A stretch of DNA of 64,000 nt from Formicarius rufipectus (taxonomy: Eukaryota > Chordata > Aves > Passeriformes > Formicariidae). Below the pieces are notes generated by a model. That model was given only the letters and a program-made list of their open reading frames with translations. It was not told where the DNA came from and did no database searches. Position 1 is the first letter of the stretch. Every line of letters begins with the position of its first letter. Positions 27,601 through 41,400 of the stretch are shown piece after piece. A program made the position numbers and the translations under genes. The DNA is taken from positions 3,725,583 to 3,789,582 of the forward strand of contig VXAU01001099.1 in assembly GCA_013399695.1 (NCBI GenBank). The letters run 5' to 3'.

Positions 27601-30600
27601 ACAGGGTGTATTGCAGTCAGGGTGCTTCTGCTAGGAGGGAATTGCCCATAAGGTGTTTGTAGAAGCAAAGGTCAAGAGACAATAACAGTTTTGTACATTC
27701 TGTATAGAAACATTAATTTGAAACACAGTGCAGATAAAAATAAGTATTGAATTTGACCCATTTCCAGTGAAACAAATACTGGAGGTTTTACTTATGTATT
27801 AATAGATGAACAAAATTCACCTCTGATGCAATTGATGCCAGTGATGGATTTATTTGGAACATTTAGTCTGCTAATCACATTAGGGAAGGCCCAGTTGATA
27901 GAAAAACCATTCCTGGAGATGTCACTACTTTCTCCTCCAGAAATACTAAGAAACAGCTAGTGAATGATTCAGGGATTTTCCCCACATATCATTCATGCAA
28001 ATCTTCCATTGCTTCACGTTATTGACATTCATATAGGTAGCAAGTATCACAAAGCAGGAAAGAATTTCAGTGAGGGGGGAGGGAAGAAGAGCAGAGATTT
28101 TGCTAAATCTGTTTTCTACTGAAAAAAAATCATAAATGGAAACTTATTGGCATCTCTGTTGGAGCAGAATTGGCAGAGTAAGATGGAAAGCAGTCCTGTA
28201 TCTCATTACTGCCTCTACTATCACTAGCTGGAAACTTTGGAAAAATGGGCTCCTTTCTTTTTAGATACAACTGTGCTGTTGCTGTACAGAGTGTCTGGCT
28301 TTCTCCTTCCTTCTCCTTAGTATGGATGACACCTACATACAAAGGTTCTTTGTCTTTTTAAAGCTTCACCTACTACTGCTTATTTCCTACCTGCCATCTA
28401 TTTGTGATTTCCTAAATAACAAATACAATGTCAGCAAAAGAGGGATAAAACTCCACCACCACTCAAACACACGTCCTAAAGTGTTCCAAATTTCAGTTTA
28501 ACTTGTTGTATTTTCATTAATTAGTTAAGTGCAGACAGTTACAGCTTTCTAAAAGAGGAATGCAAATTAGTACACTGCACAAGCAATATGAACAGCTACC
28601 CAGTGGAGCTGAAACAAGACATGGATTTAAGGTGAGCAGTGAGTGATGGGAAGATGGAAGATGCGTAAGAAAAGTTCTGCTTCATGCCAGAATTCCTCAG
28701 AAGTAAAGGATGATGAAAAAAGACATCAAAAGCTATGATACATGCTTGACTGCAGTTGATGAGTTATTTCTAAATAGCTGCCTTGATAGAAGAGACATGA
28801 CAGCTACTTTAAAAGAACAGGAAAGGTGTTCTTACATCTCACATAAGCCTAATCAGGGCAGTACAGTATTCTACAGACATATCCAGGGCAGTTCAAAGCT
28901 AAAATAGCAACATGAGCATGATAATCCACTGGGCTAATTATAACCCTTGAGACCTCAGCTAATTTTTCCAGGTGTTTCTTTGTATCAGATGTATCAGCAC
29001 AGAAGGAAAAACAGTGGACTCAATACTTTCCTCTGTTTTTGCAGCTTAGGAAATACAGTTTCTATCCAGGAACAGCAGAAATCTGAATTCTACCATTACA
29101 CTGTTTAGATTCCGACACTGAAAAGGCAACACTATAGCAGGCAGAACAGTCAGCTGGTAGGAAATGGAACAGCTGACAATATTTCTGAACAAACACACTC
29201 AATTTTTCTTTTTTCCTTCTTTTTATCTGTAGTTGATTCAGTGCAAGGGATCTGTGTGCTTGTATAGAGCCAAGCACAATGGCATCACAAGCAGTCTCCT
29301 TTCAGTGAAACAAAAGCACCACATTTTTTTGTTTCTAGGTTCTCACAGTAGGGTAGGGCTCTGTCCCACACGTAAAGATGTCTGGAAAATGGAATACTAT
29401 ATCCAGAGGAACACAGAAGAAAACAAAAGCTTAAGTCAGTCATATAGCACAAAGAACCACAGTTCCTTTGCACATCCAGTCTTTAGCTACTCATTTCACA
29501 TCTAACACTGGAAATGAGCCCCTCACCATTCTCTTCTCTCACTCATGAACTGACTGACTCCTCTTAAAGTCACGTACACTCACAGGGAACACGTGCTACA
29601 ATTGTGCTATATGTGTTCAGACAAAACTATCTGCAGTCAGATTGGGTTCTTTAGACACAGTGAGATCAAACAGCTCACAAAGTCCTTTGATGGAAATTTA
29701 ATTCTTTAAAAATATGCATGAGGTAATTGAAAACACATTTTATGATATTTCAGATTATAAACAGTAGATCTCTGGCTGGGTTGAACAAATAGCATTAAGC
29801 CTTTTTCCTCCTTCTGAAAAACCACAGTGCTTGGCAGCATAAGGCACTGATGCGTCTTCTGTACCAGCACACGGAACCAGTGATTATAATGAAGAGCTTG
29901 TGTTAGGATGCAAATTGTACTGCAACAGAAGAAACTGTCTGTAAACATCAGTTATTGTTCATTCAAAGCCATTTTGTGATAGTAGCATGTTTCTTCAAAA
30001 TCTAAGCACAAGGCCTGGGTTTATTACATCTCCCCCTAGCCCGTTCCCTTGCACAAGTCTTTAGGCAAAAGCAAAAGTATCCTTTTCTCACAGCCTCCAG
30101 TGTTATCAATCCTGTGCAACCTAGAGCAGAGTACAAAATCCAATTTCAGCTTTGCTCACTTGATCTTTTAGCCTCCTTGTCTTTGCTAGTCCTGGGAAAC
30201 TTTGATGAAACAAATCTGCATGCAAACTTTATAGAAACAACAGTTACAGAGGGAGACATGCTGCTTTATCCGTGAGCTACCACTTCCACACCCATGGAGA
30301 TCTGTTTGGCTCCATCACCAGCACTTTGTGCATTTGCTATAGGAACTAGGAAGCCCGAGCAGTAATTACCATGGGCTATCCAAAACTTCACCACTTCACA
30401 CTGCCAGACTGCTCTAACTTGCTTCTGTTTGTGCAGAAACACCTGTGAGAACAGGACAACCAAGGTCTCATCTTTCTCCAGAAAAAAGGCAAGATGGCAA
30501 TGGGGTAGAGAGAGTGAGAGCTCTTCTGGCAAAGCTATTTCAGAAAACAGTACCTTTGTAACAGCTGAAGTATTTCTCTCAGGTTGGTGTGAAGAAGGTA

Positions 30601-33600
30601 ATTTCTAATCAAAGAAAAAAGGTGCAAAATGAGCCTTACCTTACCCCAAAGGAATTGGGATCCAGGAGTGCACAGGTGTTCAGACACTATGGAAAATCCT
30701 GCTTCAGACTCTACCTCGATCATGCACAAGCCAGCTATGAAACTCAGTCTTCCACATGACTTAATGCTTAGGAAGTGTCTCAATGCATTTAAAAGGTCTT
30801 TTAGCAGTAAGAGCATAATGAGTCTGTGTCTCCCCTTTCTCCTGCCCTCAAGAGAAAAGAGGGAAATCGAGAACTGTCAGATTCCTTCTGTGGAAGAACC
30901 ACAGAAAAATCTTCTTACTCAACACACCAGGAGTCAGGCTCGATTTGAGAGTGTGTTGCTCTTCACCATTTGTCGCATTTTTTACAGACTCTGAGTAGCT
31001 CAGCCCCTACATTTTCTCCTCAAACTACAAATTATACTACCTCAGTCCCAAAAGGGAAACAGCTATGACTTATTTCCATGGAGTTGATGTTTCACTTAAT
31101 CTTCTTCCAAGTCAGTGGCCCTTGAGAAATATGGAAGTTTTACTCCTGAGTTGGAACCTCACAGACCAAGGAAGGATCAAAAAGTGGGCCAAGACTGATG
31201 TAGCCTTTCACCAGGGCAAAACGCATCTTGTTGCTTGCTCACCTTCCTCGCTGCTTAAGTCACAAGTAAGAAAGCAAAGGCAAATATTTAGTGAAACAAT
31301 TATATTCATTCTTTCCCTCTCTGCTTCCCCTTCAGTCTATTCGTATTGATAGTAGAAGACTCTTCATTGTATGAGTGTTAAAGAGAAACCCTAATTTTAT
31401 GGAAAATGCTTCATTCACCTCAGAAGCAGCAGTTGACACTTAAACTAAGGCTTCCTGAGTTGATAGTTTCATGAAAATGCATACAGTGACCAAAACAAAA
31501 AAAGCTCCACCAAAATCTATGGATTTTAAATGTTAGGGTATCATCCTTGTTTTAAGCCACTGTGCTTGTTTTCTCTGGGTCACTGAAAGAATGTGTTGTC
31601 CTTTATATAAAAGAACTTAATGTGTGAAGTCTAAAAGGCTCCAGTCTTTCATAAACTCATTTTAAGGGATTCTTCATCACAACTACAGTTTTGAAGAGTG
31701 AAACAATCCAAAAGGACAGTGTAATCTGACAATAAATCAAGCTTTAAAGTGAGAGCACACAGAAACAGTACAGGAGGAATTCAGTCCAATGTGCAGGGAG
31801 ACATCTGTGTCGAGGTAAAGCCCAGCAAACCAGTGGTGAGGCAAAACTGAATGGGCTGCTCATTGTTCTGCACCACACTCCCCGGGTGAAGTGAAAGTAC
31901 AGGAAAATGAAGTCTTTCCCTCTTACAACTACAGCTACAACAATGCAAATCACAGGGCAGCATTGACTTGTTAAACAGTTTCTGCTGGCTCTATTTTAAA
32001 GCTCTAACGGCTTTGAAGTGGAGTTGTAAACTCTATTGATTTCAAACAAAAGGCTAATGTAAGCCACTTTCAGCACCAGTACCATGCTGGCAGTGAATAC
32101 ATCCTTCTCAGTAACAGAAATTACTTATTAGTGTTTAAAGCAATTCATTTCAGTGTTTTCAGGCCACTTAAGAAGTTGGATAGGAATGATTTTGGCTGAA
32201 TTCAGCCATAGGGAAACCAAGCCAGTATCTGGACCTGTTTTACTGGGTGACAGAGAGGCCTCCAGGAACAATGGCATTAATATCCAACACATTAATGTGC
32301 CCTTTTTGTCCCAAACTGCTGTCCAGGTATTGCAGTTTTATATGTGCCTTGCTACACACAGTCCTGGAAGGCAGCCATCCCTGAAGGTGGGATGTGCAGA
32401 TCTGGCTATCCAAAGTCAGCAGGATCCATTAGGGCAGTAGCAGACACTGTATCAGCTCAAGCGGTTGGGCCGCTCTCAGATTCAGACACTGGAAAATGGA
32501 AACTTTGGGAAATACTGGCCATCCTTTTAAAAATTTATAGCAAGTCATGAAAATGTGGCAACAAGATCAGAAGTCTGCAAGAACAGCCAAATGGAAAAAG
32601 ATCTAGGCAGGAATTGATTAGAAGAACATGGGACAGACTGAATGGAATTATCAATTGTAGAAAGTCTAAGAAAAACAGCAACAAGTGGAACATAGAACAG
32701 GTCACAGATTTTAAACTTTTCCAATAAGTTTCACAGCAATTGGCCCCTTTCTTTGGAAAGTACATGTGATACTCCAGAAGAAAGGAATGACTCAAGGCAG
32801 AGTGTGAAACAAGGCAGATTTTAAAGTGGCCTTAACATAGCTTTACTATTTACTAAATTAACGTTCCCATATTGTTGACAGTTTCCAAAGTCTACCTGCT
32901 CCTTGTTTCTGCAGAACTGGCTTCCAAGTGAATCCAAAAGCTTTTCTTCATTGCTAATGTATCGACAAAGAACGTCTTGCAAAAACTACTTTCCTCTTCT
33001 ACTTTCAAACCACATGCCCTTGATTCCAGAATGAAGCCCTTTGAGGTTAGCAGTCGCCTCCCTGAAATAGGAGGCTGAAGTCCTGTAGCATACCAGCAAT
33101 TTGAAAAATATCAGTAACAATCATAATTAGAGTAATTAAGTCATGTTTTATATAGAGAAAGAGAAAGGAGATTTTTTAGATACATCTCAGCCTCTCAAGA
33201 TTGTTTATTTTAATAAACTTCATTAATTTTATTATTTCATTGGTTTTCTTAAATGAACTTAAAAGTGCATACAGTAAATTTCTTCCATACTCTCTAACTC
33301 AGATGAGCACATAACTATTTTTAATGGAAATGCCAATTCCTTACAAGTCAGATTACATAAAAGCTCTCTTTCTCCCAAATAAAAAATGTTGTGTTAAATG
33401 AAAAATAGAAAATTCTTTACTTTCATCAGTAACAAAATACAGCATGCACATCTCTATCTCATAAACCAGGTAGGAAATACACTTGGTCTCTCCTTCATAA
33501 CAGACAGGTAAAAAAATCCCAAATGTAGCAGGTAGGCAAATCTTTTTGCAAGTCAAGGATGTGGAAGAGTTTGGTGAGCATGAGACCCCCAGCAGGCAAA

Positions 33601-35531
33601 TACATGCCTATGTCCAGCTGAAATCTTATTAGAGAGGTCAATTTTTCTTTTTCTTTTTATTCACTTCATACTTTCCACTGTTTGCTGCTGCTCATCCCTA
33701 GTTAATGTTTAACTGACCAGACTGGGGCTGCTCAGACACTCAGAAGCCAAGGTTTAGCTCACCGTGTGCTCCTGAAAGAGTGCCCAACACAACACCACTC
33801 ACCTTCACGACACACTGTCCCATGTTTCCAACTGCTCTGTTGCACAATGAAACAACGTTCACCTTTCACGTTCTATCAATGCCATTGGAATTAGCCATCC
33901 ATTGAATGAATGAGAGGAATTCAACACCTCAAGGCTTCCTGTTTCAGGCTTCTTGCCAACTCAAGTGGCTGCAGGAATTGCTGTACTCTTTGAAAGGTTT
34001 CTCCACAACTACAGAAGCTAAAAAGTTAGTTTGAGAACTTCTAGTAATAGAAATAGAGTGTAACTGTAGTATCTGTCTAGCCCCCAAACTTTATCAAGTC
34101 CTTTTGAAGGGGAAGCCTGCCTCACTAGTTTAAAAGCCCAGTTTTTATCCATAGCTGTTTCATTTTCCTCAGGACAGCCTTCTTAGGAAGGCACAAAAAT
34201 TCCCTCTGGTCCCTGAAGGTGACTTACTCAGAGCTGTGTATGTTTATACCCTATTCGAGCTGTATTTTAATGTGTTGTGGCCAGGGACAAAGCACACACC
34301 TCTTCAACCCCAGAGGAGTGTGAAAGCTGGACTGTGACACAATCCACAAGAATAGGCAGTGGGCCAGACACCAGAAAGCAAAGCAATTCTCATTCCTGAG
34401 TACTTGCTGGTTTCCTATTGACTGCAGTGGGAAACTTCCAAGTTCCCACTCCCAGTCTCTGGGAGAGCAGCAAAAAATACACACTTTCTGAGCATAGGAC
34501 TAAAGAGGTCAACAAAACAGCACAGCCCTGCAGCTTCACTGCACTGGCTCACACACCACTAATGTGACACTGGCATTGACCTGGAATTCACTCGTGGCAG
34601 TTACAGGATTAAACCAGCACAGTCCAGAGCCACAAAATCTCACGTGCATTTTTGCTCATGTGAGATGCAATTGTCTGTCACTTGTCAAAGGAGCTTTACA
34701 GAACTAGCTTACAGTATTGCTCCCTTCAAAGTCACAAACATGAACCAGAGCACCACACTTCCATTCCCTTTGTGACAAAAGGAGGAAACTGTCTCCAACC
34801 ATTATTTGAACACTTATAACCCAAGGTGGACAATCAGAAAGGCTAGAGGCTGGAAAGAATGATGGGTCCCAATTAAGGAAGCAACAGCTAAATTATTTGG
34901 ATAATAACAGTAAATAACTTAAATTTATTGAACTGGAAAAGGATTCCAAGATGATTAAAGCAACAGCAAGTGAAACAGAAGTACATAGATGCTACATAAG
35001 TGACAAAACAGAATTGGGATCATCACCTCACAAAGCAATTGTTCTGAAGAAATTGATGGAGCCACACCGAAGAGGTAACTGAGAAATTCCTGTACAAAGC
35101 AGCAAGGGCTACTGTGAGCCTTGATGTATGAAGACACAATTAGAGAATAAACTGTAGGATGTAGTTTGATCATTAAGTGGAACATTACCAAAATATTGTG
35201 TCTGTAAATGAAGTCAGACAGCTAGAGATGTCAGAAAGCAAGCCACAAAACTACCGCAATGTCTCATTCTTACGCATATCCTATCTCCAGTGACCATCAG
35301 TAGCACTTGCCTTGGGAAAGAACACAAAGCCAGAGTAAGCTTACAGCAATTCTTTCCCAAATACACCCTCCTGGCAATCAGCAGTTTATAGACTTCAGAA
35401 GAAGTCAGACCATTGTTTTTCATAGTCCCTGAGTTTAACCTCTATGAATTTAACCTCTTTCTGAACCCAGTTTGGCCTTCTTGACATTTTATTGCAGTAA
35501 GTTCCACAATCAATTGCACATGACTTGCACT

Positions 35532-35545
35532 AAAAAAAAAAAAAA
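35532..35545 (+). repeat. Poly-A run
   Basis: A 14-base A homopolymer. No processed pseudogene or SINE is recognisable immediately upstream of it, so it is recorded only as a homopolymer. Confidence 0.85.
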
Positions 35546-36176
35546 TTTAAGCTTGTCTGAGTTCCACTGAGTTCTTCCTTTATTCAAATGAAGCTATGTC
35601 TGATTACTCCTTGCTTACCTTCTCTCCATAATTTTTCATTTTATGACACACTCAGCCTCCAAGGAAGACTTTTTTTCCACACTGAAAAGTCCTGGTGATC
35701 TCATTTCACATCTATGGTTTTTCTGCACATCTCTGAATTCTTCTCAGGTCTATCAAGCCTTAATTGTAGTCAGAGCTGTAGATACATGTTATGAAAATAC
35801 CAGAATAATTCTTTCTGGTTTATTCCGTATTATAATGTCTGTGTTATTTGGCCACCCCAGGAACTGTCCACAGTAACACTAAAAGCACTTGCTCTACCCA
35901 AGAACTACAATTACATTCTTCATTAACATATTGCATGCAGATTCTCAAATCCTCAGTTGTATTTGTTACTACAGTATTTTCTCATAGCTAACCTAGAATT
36001 AGCTGAGACAACACTCAGCACATCTCCCCACTGCTATAAATGTAGGAGAACATTCATTCCACTTCAGTAAAAAGTTTTTCAAATAGAAAGTTGTTTTGAG
36101 AATAAAGCATACCATGAGCTAGTTTCATATCATCCCTAGCAATTAGGGTTATTTGACATGGAGACAAAAAACTGGA

Positions 36177-36254
36177 GAAAAAACAAACAAACAAACCCAA
36201 AACAAAACACCAAACAAAACCCAAAACAACAACAAAACAAGCAAAAAAACCCAC
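36177..36254 (+). repeat. A/C-rich (CAAA)n-type low-complexity tract
   Basis: About 78 bp of A and C on the plus strand, starting with AAACAAACAAACAAACCC and continuing as AACAACAACAAAACAAGC. It is of the same kind as the tracts at 6.2, 10.3, 46.2, 48.6 and 59.9 kb. Confidence 0.92.
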
Positions 36255-37894
36255 ATTCCCTCCATTTCTTCAAAGCTGATCTATAATGAAGAGAAGGCTG
36301 AAGAACAGCTCTGTGATTGATTCGCACTCAGCACCCTTGCTTTTTTCCCTTCTTCAAGAGCATAGGGATATAAACCAGTAGCCTCAATTTTTACACAAAC
36401 ACACACCTCCGAAGTTAACAGAAAAGATGAAAACCAGCTGCCTTCTAATTTGCCTCTGTTCTAAGTGAGTGATTCTCACATTTATCAATATTTCATCTAG
36501 CTTTTTTTTGGCACCAACATTTTCCACATCACTTAGAAGTAGAGGGGAGACTAAAGATGGGAGGGAAGAACATAAATATAACTCCCACACAAAAGAAAAA
36601 AATCTCACTGGTGTCAGGTTTCAGTGGGACACTTTCTTTGCAAGATTATTCAGTCTTTAATGATTTTTTCTCTCACAGCACAACTTTAAATCATTTTCTC
36701 ATTTTGAACAACCAGAACAAGCAAAACCAATATAGAATCCTTTGGAAGTATAAAAAAGCTTCTAATTCATGAGTTCTTCAATACTAACTCAAAGACTGAC
36801 CAGTTATTAACTCACTCTTTAAAACCAAAGGTACCTCAGAGGGTGCTTGGAAAAGGTTGCTCTCCCTTCACCCACTGGGAGCTTCTGGGTTCTGCACACG
36901 CATCAGCAGGTTCTGAAACAGAAGCTGGCTCAGGACACTCCCAAGAGAGCAAATCCACGGGTTGAGTGCTGCTTGCCTGGATAGCAAGTGAGAGAAAACT
37001 GCTTTGAAAGGCTCCCGGGAGGCAGAACTGCAGTTTCAGCCACCTCACGGCAAAGGTCTCAGCTGGCTCCTGGTAACCAGTGTCTGTTTTGTTGACCAGA
37101 CTGCTGGAAACCCTTCGGGAAAGAAAAGCATGACTTGGCAGCAATGCCCCGGACTCAGAATGCATGAGCTATGCCACCAGCAGTTTCTGTGAGAAGTGGT
37201 AACTACAGCGACTTTTGTCAAGGGATTTGATCCTTCCAGGACAGAGTTCCTCACTTCTTTGCTTGTAAAAGGATGGGATCTTTGTGTTTCTAAATGGAAA
37301 TTCCTTATCCCAGTAGCCATGTCTGTCGTTAGTGCTTGAACAGCAACGTGAACAGGTTTCTGATCTCCAGTCCTGAGCGATCTTGAATCCACACCTGAAG
37401 TATCAGCTGTTACCAATAACAACATTCACCTCCTCCTTCCTGCCCTTGTTTTCATATTCTTACCCTTCCCTTTTCACTAACTTCAGCATTCGCCCAAGCA
37501 CCAGGGGATCTGGATCAGGACTGAAAATAAACATCACCCTGCATTCAAAAGGACCAGAATTTGGAGTTTGAATATCTTCCTCTATTCCAAAATGCAGCTT
37601 TTCAAAGGTCTCTGACTACATGGTGTCTTAGAAACACATTCTAGGTTAAAGTCACAGTATTCCTAAAATTCTTTGTAGAGGAGAATAAGAGACGTAAGGA
37701 TATATAACTTCCATGAAATATCAATAGACAGAAACCGTTCCTCACATTAAGGGGAAAAAAAACACACATGAAAATATGGTCAAAATGTACCATTGTTTGC
37801 TGAGATGCAGGAAAGTGCAGAATTGGGATGAAAGAAACAGCTTCAGAAACTTTAAAGCAAATGAGCTGTCCACATTTATAAACTATGAATTAGG

Positions 37895-38003
37895 TTTTGG
37901 GCAACCCAGTCTGGTGGAAGGTGTTCCTGGCCATGGCAGGGGGCCTGGAATGAGATGAGCCATAAGGTCCCTTCCAACCCAAACCACCCTATGATTCCAT
38001 GAA
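37895..38003 (+). mobile_element. CR1 LINE 3' UTR tail
   Basis: The plus strand carries GGGCAACCCAGTCTGGTGGA, AGGTGTTCCTGGCCATGGCA, then AAGGTCCCTTCCAACCC and ends CACCCTATGATTCCATG. These are the characteristic final 110 bp of an avian CR1 ('gcaacctggtctagtggaaggtgtccctgcccatgg ... ttccaacccaaaccattctatgattc'). It is antisense to MYLK. Confidence 0.9.
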
Positions 38004-38199
38004 CCAGGACCCCAGACAGACTGAGAGTTCACCAGTTTTATGAAATGCAGTAAGAGGTCTTTTTCTTATCCAGAGATGAGGATAGAAGCAAAACCAATAA
38101 ACAGATAACATAAGGGCTGAAACACTATCTATGAAGGATCTCTACACACCCTTAACCCAAAAATCCCACTTGAAGCAGAACTATTATCAACAGCCAACC

Positions 38200-38431
38200 A
38201 GGACAGCTGTGGCTTTGTCCAGACACGTCTTGAATACCTCCACAAACAGAGGTGCCACAACGTTTCTGGGTAACCAATTCCACTGCTCCACTACCCTGCC
38301 AAGCTTCAGCAGGAAGCACTCAAGCTGCACTCTGTGGACCCTGATCCTCATTTTTCCATCTGCCACTGCTGAGAAAAGCTTGGCTGCCCCATCTTGGTAG
38401 CTCCCCTTCAAATAAGTGTAGGTCATCATCT
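38200..38431 (-). mobile_element. CR1 LINE fragment, C-terminal reverse-transcriptase region
   Basis: The minus strand is an open frame whose translation contains TYLKGSYQDGAAKLFSA and then VEQWNWLPRNVVAPLFVE followed by VFKTCLDKA. These match the conserved C terminus of avian CR1 ORF2 ('YNYLKG...LFS', 'HWNRLPREVVESPSLEVFK.RLD'). It is degenerate and truncated at both ends, so it is a relic, not a gene. It lies about 200 bp from the plus-strand CR1 tail at 37895-38003 and points the opposite way, so these are two separate insertions. Confidence 0.85.
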
Positions 38432-41400
38432 GACTGACAGCTCAGTAGCAAGACTGAATATGAAATCTTTGTAAATCTCCTGCTAGAGTAGGATACACTT
38501 AACAATGAAATCTCTTTGGAGAGTAAAAAGTGAACTGAAGAGTAAAACTTTCCATTTCCCACAAATTTAGGGAATTTTAAATGAAAAGCAATAGTATAGA
38601 ACAGCATATTTCATTAAAAGTTGAGTTTAATTAAAAGTGACATCTCTCTTCCATGCTATTTAAAGCTTAACTTTTGCCCTACTGGCTGTGATTCCCAGGT
38701 CTCTCTTCCTCCCAAGAAATAAACCAAGAAATTTTGATATAAGAATTCTTTATCCCCTTAAGATAGAAGCGGAAAAGGGGAAGAAATTAATGAGTATTAT
38801 ATGCTCTGTTGGCAGACAGAAAGGCCAAACTGAGAGAAAAACCACCCCATGGAATATGCAAAAATGGATTTCATTACAAAATATAATTAGTTCCTGCAAA
38901 AACATTCATTTAAAAAAGAATACTCTTCCAAACTTACTGTCATCATCACAGTCTAAGTTATATACTCAGACCTATGCTATACCAAGAGGTTTGTACTAGC
39001 CTGTTTCCTTAACCAAAACAAACACAGCCTAACTAGAATAGTATGCTTAAAGTTGGTGTGTTCCTGCCAAGACACTGCACTTCCACTATTATTTGCTTTT
39101 CTTCTCTCTGCTTCTGAGCACCTTTGGGATGTGTCTTCATAAAGCAGCGATTGAACCAATACAGAAAATTAATATTTTGCAATATGCATTCAAGTTACTT
39201 TAAAGATAAAACTTTGGATCAACTGACTTGGGGGAAAAACAAAAAAAATACATTTACCTCACTGAAGCCAAAACTCCTCCCTAGGTAATTCTCCCTAACT
39301 CTAAAGAGTACATGATGTTTCCATTTCAAAATACTTGTGTTCTTAGATGGAAACAGGTTAGTGACCAGATCCAGACGGGGTGCAAATCCAGCGAATCCAT
39401 ATGGTCTCAAACATTTTGAGAATAGCCATGGTAATGATAAGCATGAGCTGATCCATCCAAAGTACGAAGCCATTCATGTCTGAGTGAGAGCTGTCCAAAC
39501 CTGGCCACTCTCATAAAAGAATCAGCATTGCCATACTGCTCCAGTCTCCAGTGCACTGAAGTCAAGCTCCTAAAGATCTACAACAAGGTTTTCTACCATT
39601 TTGCTACATAAGTTTCTATTCATGTTAGGTGGCTTATTCAGCCCATATTAAAAAGTTCAAGTCAAAGAACTGCTGTCATTTTATTTAAACAAAGATGGTG
39701 TGGTTTTTAAATAAAAGGTATCATAATTTAGACAGAGACATCACTGGTGTGCTTTTAATCTTAAAGTATGTTCTATACAGCCATAGCTTAAGGGTTTTGT
39801 GCTTATTTTCAGAGTATACTTAACTAAGAAAAATCTGCAGAATGGCAATTTTGAGAAGAAAAATGGAAGGAAGAACTCTAACACCACAAGGTCTGTAACA
39901 TGAAACAGCTCTTTTCTAACCAGAGCTTAACTAAGCTTTTCAAAGGGAACAGCATCAATTATGAAAAGAAGGTGATGCCTGGTGAATTCCCCAGGGGATA
40001 CTGGATGATTGGGACAGTGGGCAACATGAGATACAAAATGTACTGTGCTACTCTCACAATGAGCTCACTTAAATAAGCTGTTCAGTTGCACCTATTTATC
40101 AAAGGAGAATAAACACAGACATGAAGGAACATGCATATTTGAACCCCACACTGGTGTAAAGCTGTGTTTGCTTCAGAACAGGCAATTAGGGGGTGGAGGT
40201 GTCTATTTTTTCATCTAAAACCACCTGAATGCAATTTTTAACAATTACAAGAGTCAAAGTAAAAATGAGTGGGGAGGGCATGCAAAATGGAGAAAGCAGC
40301 TCTCACTACCTTGTCCTCAAATCCAACAGAGAAAAACATCAGACAACCAACAGTAGTATTTCCCATTGGAAGACGAATGTCCTTCTATAGAGCTCATCAG
40401 ACAGTATTCATGTTCCTTTAAGCCTGTTTGAACAATGTCACTATGGAAACAGATCTGTGATGCCCTGCACCTTATCAGCCTTCCTCTATTTAAATTCTTT
40501 TTTTATGTTTTCAACAAAGCCATTCACTGAACCTCAACTAATCCAAGATTCTGTTAGGGGTGAGGATTTTGCTTGGTAGGTTTTTTTTTCCCTTCACTAC
40601 TGTGTCTCTTCCAAAAGGTTCTCTCCCTCACTAGGTGCCATCTGACAAGTTTTATTTGACTCACACCACTTCAGTTCCTAGCTCAAAAATATTATGGCTG
40701 TATTTATTGCCTAACAGATTCTATAGTTTTTACTCCTCCCCACCTACCCACCAAGTGACATAGTTTTCAATGAAAGTTCCACTCATTCAACACCAACTTT
40801 CTGATTTTGGTTTTAGCTGTTCAGAATCTGCCTGCATCCACATCAAATGTGCCTGTAAGTTCTCTCTAGAGCATTCCTAGGTTAGAGGTATAAAGGGTTA
40901 CATCTTTGCAATACCAACAGTTTATCAATTCCAGATGCATATGGAATCCCAAATCCTGTGTTTACAAATTCCAAATACTAGAATACTTTTGGGGAACAGA
41001 AAACAGGAGGGGAGCTGGGAAGCGTCAAGGTTATATTATGCAAATGAAAGAGGGCAAATCTGGGTTTGCCCTCACTGCATCCAAATCTGGTGCACAGGCA
41101 AAAACCAGAGCAGTTTTTCTGCAAACTAAACAAATATTAATACTGAAAGTGCCTCTGCAGTGGTGACTGAAATTCGTGATATAGACCTCCATCTAAGCAG
41201 ACAGGAGACAAGTATTATTTCAGTTTCAAGTTTTTAATACTCCCCATAACTGTAATTTAAAGTGAGGCTACAAGAAACATCTTTAAGGGGAGTTTCTGGG
41301 ACTTTCCAGTGTGGGAAGAGATGGAATCTTATCAGCTTGCATGAGAGTTGAGTGAAGAATGGGAGTTAAACAATTTTATTTTATTCTCTTACTACCTTAG

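Larger units (their letters stand above)
14272..37890 (-). other. MYLK: MYLK 5' intron, middle part
   Basis: About 23.6 kb of non-coding sequence. Frames of up to 157 codons occur (for example minus 16785-17258 and plus 21608-22015), but none has a domain or splice context I can support. Contents I can name are a purine-rich stretch at 15345-15450, an A/C tract at 16900-16951, a CR1 tail at 17891-17950, a degenerate short tandem at 21593-21637, a poly-A run at 35532-35545, and an A/C tract at 36177-36254. Confidence 0.7.

Noticed and set aside
32545..32720. Possible further old LINE fragment (GGCAACAAGATCAGAAG region)
   Set aside because: The resemblance to CR1 internal sequence is too weak and too short to support.
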